This document shows positions 18,513 to 22,035 of a stretch of DNA of 22,035 bases, piece by piece; within the stretch, counting starts at the first letter, position 1, and each line of letters opens with the position of its first letter. Source of the DNA: Hyphochytrium catenoides (taxonomy: Eukaryota > Sar > Hyphochytriomycetes > Hyphochytriales > Hyphochytriaceae); NCBI GenBank assembly GCA_900088475.1, contig FLMG01003087.1, forward strand, positions 1 to 22,035, written 5' to 3'. Under the pieces are notes generated by a model, which was given only the letters and a program-made list of their open reading frames with translations, was not told the origin of the DNA and ran no database searches. The position numbers and the translations under genes are program-made.

Positions 18513-21500
18513 CTAAAAGTTCATTGAAGAGATCGGAGTCATATATCGGGAGGTCCTGTTTTTCACGAGGAGCGTATGCCTGGGTAGCACGACGAGACTA
18601 GCCAAGAAAGCTCCAATGGCTAAGTGAAATGCCAAGTATATCACGTTCATTACCAGCTTCAGCCCTTCCTCAAACAGTTCGCTTTTCTGAAGCTGTGACG
18701 TTGCATGCAAAGCCATAGTTCCCGGTACGAGCACGGTGATCCCTGCTATAAGAGAGATGACAGCTGGCTTCCCCGTCCATCTGTTGTAAATATTAGCCAC
18801 CAGCCCGACACAGAAGGCGGCAAAAGCAGAAGCGATGTTTGTCCCTAGCTGCGGCCGTGTGTAGGTGCTGACAAGATATCCCACAGTGGCCACAAAGGTC
18901 ATAAATGGAAGTTGCCGCCAGTGAGCTCTGAAGTAAATAGAGAAAGCGATAGAAGAGAGAGGGAACCAGAGGAAGGTCCAGTATCGAGGGATGGGATCTG
19001 TGCAAGTGCCGGCTAAATAGTCTGCCAGAGTTGGTTGTGAAAGGATGTACGAGGCCGCATCAGATCCCATTTGCTGCACATTGAGGGGATAACAGGGGTC
19101 AGAAGGATGAACCACGATGAAGAAGGCAACTTTCGGAGTCGGAGATGGCAGCAGCGTACACAAGCTCCAGAAAATGGAACGATAGAACAGGATACAAGTC
19201 CATCAAATACTACCAGCCAGAGCATGGAGCGAAGGCGGGCCCATGCGGACGTCCTAGGTTGCGCATTCAGATGTTGAGATTCAGATGTTGAGAAAGAGTG
19301 ACTGGAAGCTGTGGGGTTCAAAGTAGAGGACTGTAATGAAGAAAAGAGAGGTTATGCTGTGAGACTCACCAGTCCCACGCCTAACAAAACTGTGATAGTG
19401 ATTCCATAGAACAGCCTCACAGTTCCAGCAAGAATATTGCGGGTCACCAACTCTACCATTGAAAGAGTGATGGTGACTCCCATTACCAAAGTGATGACGG
19501 CGCCATATTGGACTGCTCGATAGCATAAAGGGACAATCTCATGGTTGATGATCACGGAGAAAAACCCTACGACGAACGCCGCTATGACCTAGGTTTCGGC
19601 GAAGAGGAAAGCAAACAGAAGGAGGGAGACAGAGTGGGACGAAGATAATCAAATGTTAGTGAGACTGAGAGCAAGAAATTCTCAAGAGAAAGTAAGGCAG
19701 ACGTCGTAGCAAGTGCCGGCCGAAGCCTTCGAAAGCGAGCATCACCAGATCAATAACTCGAGCGATAGAGCACTACATGGTACCAGATCTAGTCTAAGTG
19801 TAAACTTAAAGCATCCGGAAGTGTCACAAGCGACAGAAAGAAGGTCTCACTTACAGGATACACTCTTAAGAATTGTGGGTTAGTGGAGAACCAGGAGAGA
19901 AATCCAACGATGGTGCCGAGAACAAAAGCCGAGGCTACGTCTGCCCAGGAGCCTGCAAAGAAGGCAGTCGAAGCGGACCCGCTAGCAAGACCCAATGACA
20001 AGGCTTCGACCCAGAAAGGGTAAAGATTCTTTGCCTTCATCACTTCATTTAGACGTCGGCTTGCATCACCGACGGCAATTTGTAGGAAAGCCTTCGTATA
20101 TTCCTCAACCTTGGGATCTCTTTTGTGAGGTGAATGCGTGATAGCAGTGACCGCCAAACGCATTGATGAGGTAAGACGGGAGAGAAAAGCGAGAGGAAGG
20201 AAGGTGAGATGGACGGATCTCCCTTTCCTCGGCTTTCTATCACCTCACCACCTGCCGACAATCCATTTGCAGCTTCAATTCTCTCTCTTCCGATTGGTAT
20301 TAAGTAACAGCCTTGCTCTAGAGCTAGAGTAAGTTTCCTCTCAGACAAGGTTCACCGCTACTCTATAAACTTACCCTTGGAGCATTGAGAGATGGTTGAA
20401 GAAACCAGGACCATTTGCAGCCAGGTATAGGACTCTTGATTTTAGCTTTTTTATGCGTTCCCAGGCAGAGCTCGCGAGCTGACGCTTGGGCTCAGATGTC
20501 AAGCGAGAAATGGACGGAAGAGGATTTGATATTGACGAGGGTGAGGAAGTAGGAGCTTGATGAGACTGTGACTTCAAGGACCTTTTGCTTCCTTTCTCAG
20601 AGACATCTTCGTCTGGAAAGATGTCTCGCAAAAATCGTGGTCGGCTAGAGACGGGACTATGAGGATCCGATAAGAGAGTGAGGTCATCGCTCGGGAGGCC
20701 AAGGTCCTCGCAGGTCTCTGAGGAAGGAATGCAAGAGAAGGGCATTAGTTAACTTTCTTTCAAGTCTGCAAACCTATCTGACAGAGGAGAAGATTGTTCA
20801 CCTACTAGCGGCAGTTCCTGCCACGGTCAGCGCTTTGTTAAATGTTACGACATAGAATTAAAGGCTTACAAGTGCCCCAAACCACCTCCACGCGGGAGAC
20901 TACAATACAGAGACGGAGCTAGATAAGGAAAAGAGAGACAGAGAGAGAGAGTAAGAGAGAAATAGAGAGAGACAGATACGCAGACAGAGAGACAGAACAA
21001 GAATGACAGACAGAGAGACATAACAAGAATGATGGGGAGGCTAGTCGCTGAAGTAATAGACACTCACCTGGATCAAAGGGGTTAATGCTGCCATAAGAGG
21101 CTATCTTCCTCGCAATCTCATCCACCAGCTCGAGCCTGTGCATGTCATAGCCCGAACGGCACTCGAAGTATAAGATCTTGGACACTGGCGCCAAGTAGGA
21201 GCATGGGGAGTCTCGCGCGAAGGTTATCATGACGTGGTCTGGATGGATGCCAACTGAGGCCACATTGAGCCCAATACCTATTGAGAAATTCCCGCGAAGG
21301 AGAACATTCGTGAGGACAACGAAGAGGAAGCGCTAACCCAGCAGATGCGCAAGAGAAAGCTTAAGGATGAAGAGAAACCTCCAAATTGGCAGCCTGTTTA
21401 CCCTGAGAAGGACCTCAGCAATAACCTTCCCTCCCTAGCCTCGTTATACATGTTTCCCTCTTTTATCTCTTGCTTCCAGCGACAGTTAATGTTTGACTGT

Positions 21501-22035
21501 ATTCCTTGTCAATCTACCTCCCACGTCTCCTCAGCCCTTTAGCCACCAGACGATGAGACGATGACTTACCTTTACAGATGTGGACCATGTGATATTCAAG
21601 CTTGTGCGTGGGACAGCCGTACTCCCTAAGACATTTGCAGATTGACATTATGAAGTCCTCAACCATCCGGCCCAGCTCCTCCTTTGAGAGAAATTTGGCA
21701 CCAGACAGTCCTTCCGCAATGCTGTGCACTACTGCTAGCGTATGCTGGCTGCTTGCGATGGTTCTATCGCTCGGCTGTGGAGAGGGAGGCTCTGCCGGGA
21801 GAGCCAAGTAAGGATGAGAAGGAGGCCTGGTTAGAGAAGTTGTATCGTTCACTCCTTCTTCGGCCCCGATCTCATTCTCCTCCGCGACCCGTTTCTACTT
21901 GGGTCTTGCTTACCTTTTGCCTGTTTCGGGCTGTGTACCTCCCCGTGAGGGAGACTATTTACTGTGTGTACGATCTTCTCAAGCAAATGAGTCATACATT
22001 GGTGGTGCTCCTGCATATCTTCTTTATCCACGGTA
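18513..22035 (-). CDS. ThrE/PRM10-like threonine/serine exporter-family membrane protein, 5' end missing
   Basis: Minus-strand gene running off the right edge. Exons: >22035-21914, 21791-21570, 21277-21068, 20717-20375, 20119-19855, 19588-19370, 19073-18513, about 646 aa visible. Order: a polar N-terminus; the ThrE (DUF1212) soluble domain with FIMSICKCLREYGCPTHKLE, then GLNVASVGIHPDHVMITFAR and CRSGYDMHRLELVDEIARKI; a polar Ser/Pro/Lys-rich insertion in exon 4 ending SRVLYLAANGPGFFNHLS; then YTKAFLQIAVGDASRRLNEV and about ten hydrophobic segments. The first membrane block has AFFAGSWADVASAFVLGTIV, the second LVTRNILAGT, and the last exon VGLVANIYNRWTG and LIAGITVLVPGT, all typical of this family. 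Bacterial ThrE exports threonine and serine; the eukaryotic homologues (fungal PRM10-like) have no established substrate. The first intron's acceptor (exon start 21791) was chosen by phase and is the least certain joint. Confidence 0.88.
20981..21032 (+). repeat. 26-bp tandem repeat within a GA-rich intron tract
   Basis: Two adjacent 26-base copies (20981-21006 and 21007-21032) starting CAGACAGAGAGACA, with one G/T difference. They lie at one end of a purine-rich tract (about 20930-21032) in the intron between the exons ending at 21068 and starting at 20717. On the minus strand this is the pyrimidine-rich sequence following the donor. Confidence 0.85.

Overview
The window is nuclear DNA from a microbial eukaryote: about half G+C, gene dense and very intron rich. 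Seven multi-exon protein genes can be rebuilt from homology plus splice phase. Together they hold 46 spliceosomal introns of roughly 60-430 nt. 45 have GT-AG ends and one is GC-AG. In every accepted model the coding phase is continuous across all junctions. A SAS-6 gene implies centrioles and so a flagellate or ciliate stage. A KIF-binding protein gene, a mitochondrial-type L11 and a fungal/protist-type ThrE transporter fit a protist, alga or zoosporic lineage, but I cannot name the taxon.

Layout from left to right: (1) an ELMO-domain protein on the minus strand (169-2910), whose last exon adds a predicted membrane segment; (2) a CT-rich divergent promoter region (2911-3639); (3) a small carboxylate-clamp TPR co-chaperone on plus (3640-4875); (4) convergent to it, SAS-6 on minus (5240-9030, 12 exons, 579 aa); (5) a 2.2-kb region between SAS-6 and KBP with a weak minus-strand ORF and an (AG)24 microsatellite; (6) KIF-binding protein on plus (11204-15674, 17 exons, 623 aa); (7) convergent mitochondrial-type ribosomal protein uL11 on minus (15929-16606, 3 exons); (8) a dyad-rich AT-rich divergent promoter; (9) a class I methyltransferase of the METTL13/CSKMT/EEF1AKMT4 type on plus (17088-18400) with a C-terminal zinc ribbon; (10) convergent, a ThrE/PRM10-like multipass transporter on minus (18513 to the right edge, 5' end missing).

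The genes do not form a pathway in the operon sense. SAS-6 (centriole cartwheel), KBP (kinesin motor inhibitor) and the ELMO protein (family known as GAPs for Arl2/Arl3-type GTPases) have microtubule or cilium links in other organisms, which is worth noting but may be chance. The features most unlike known relatives are the methyltransferase with an LSD1-like zinc ribbon, the ELMO protein with a C-terminal membrane segment, and the ThrE protein with a long polar insertion. No CRISPR array, no recognisable transposon and no convincing RNA gene was seen.
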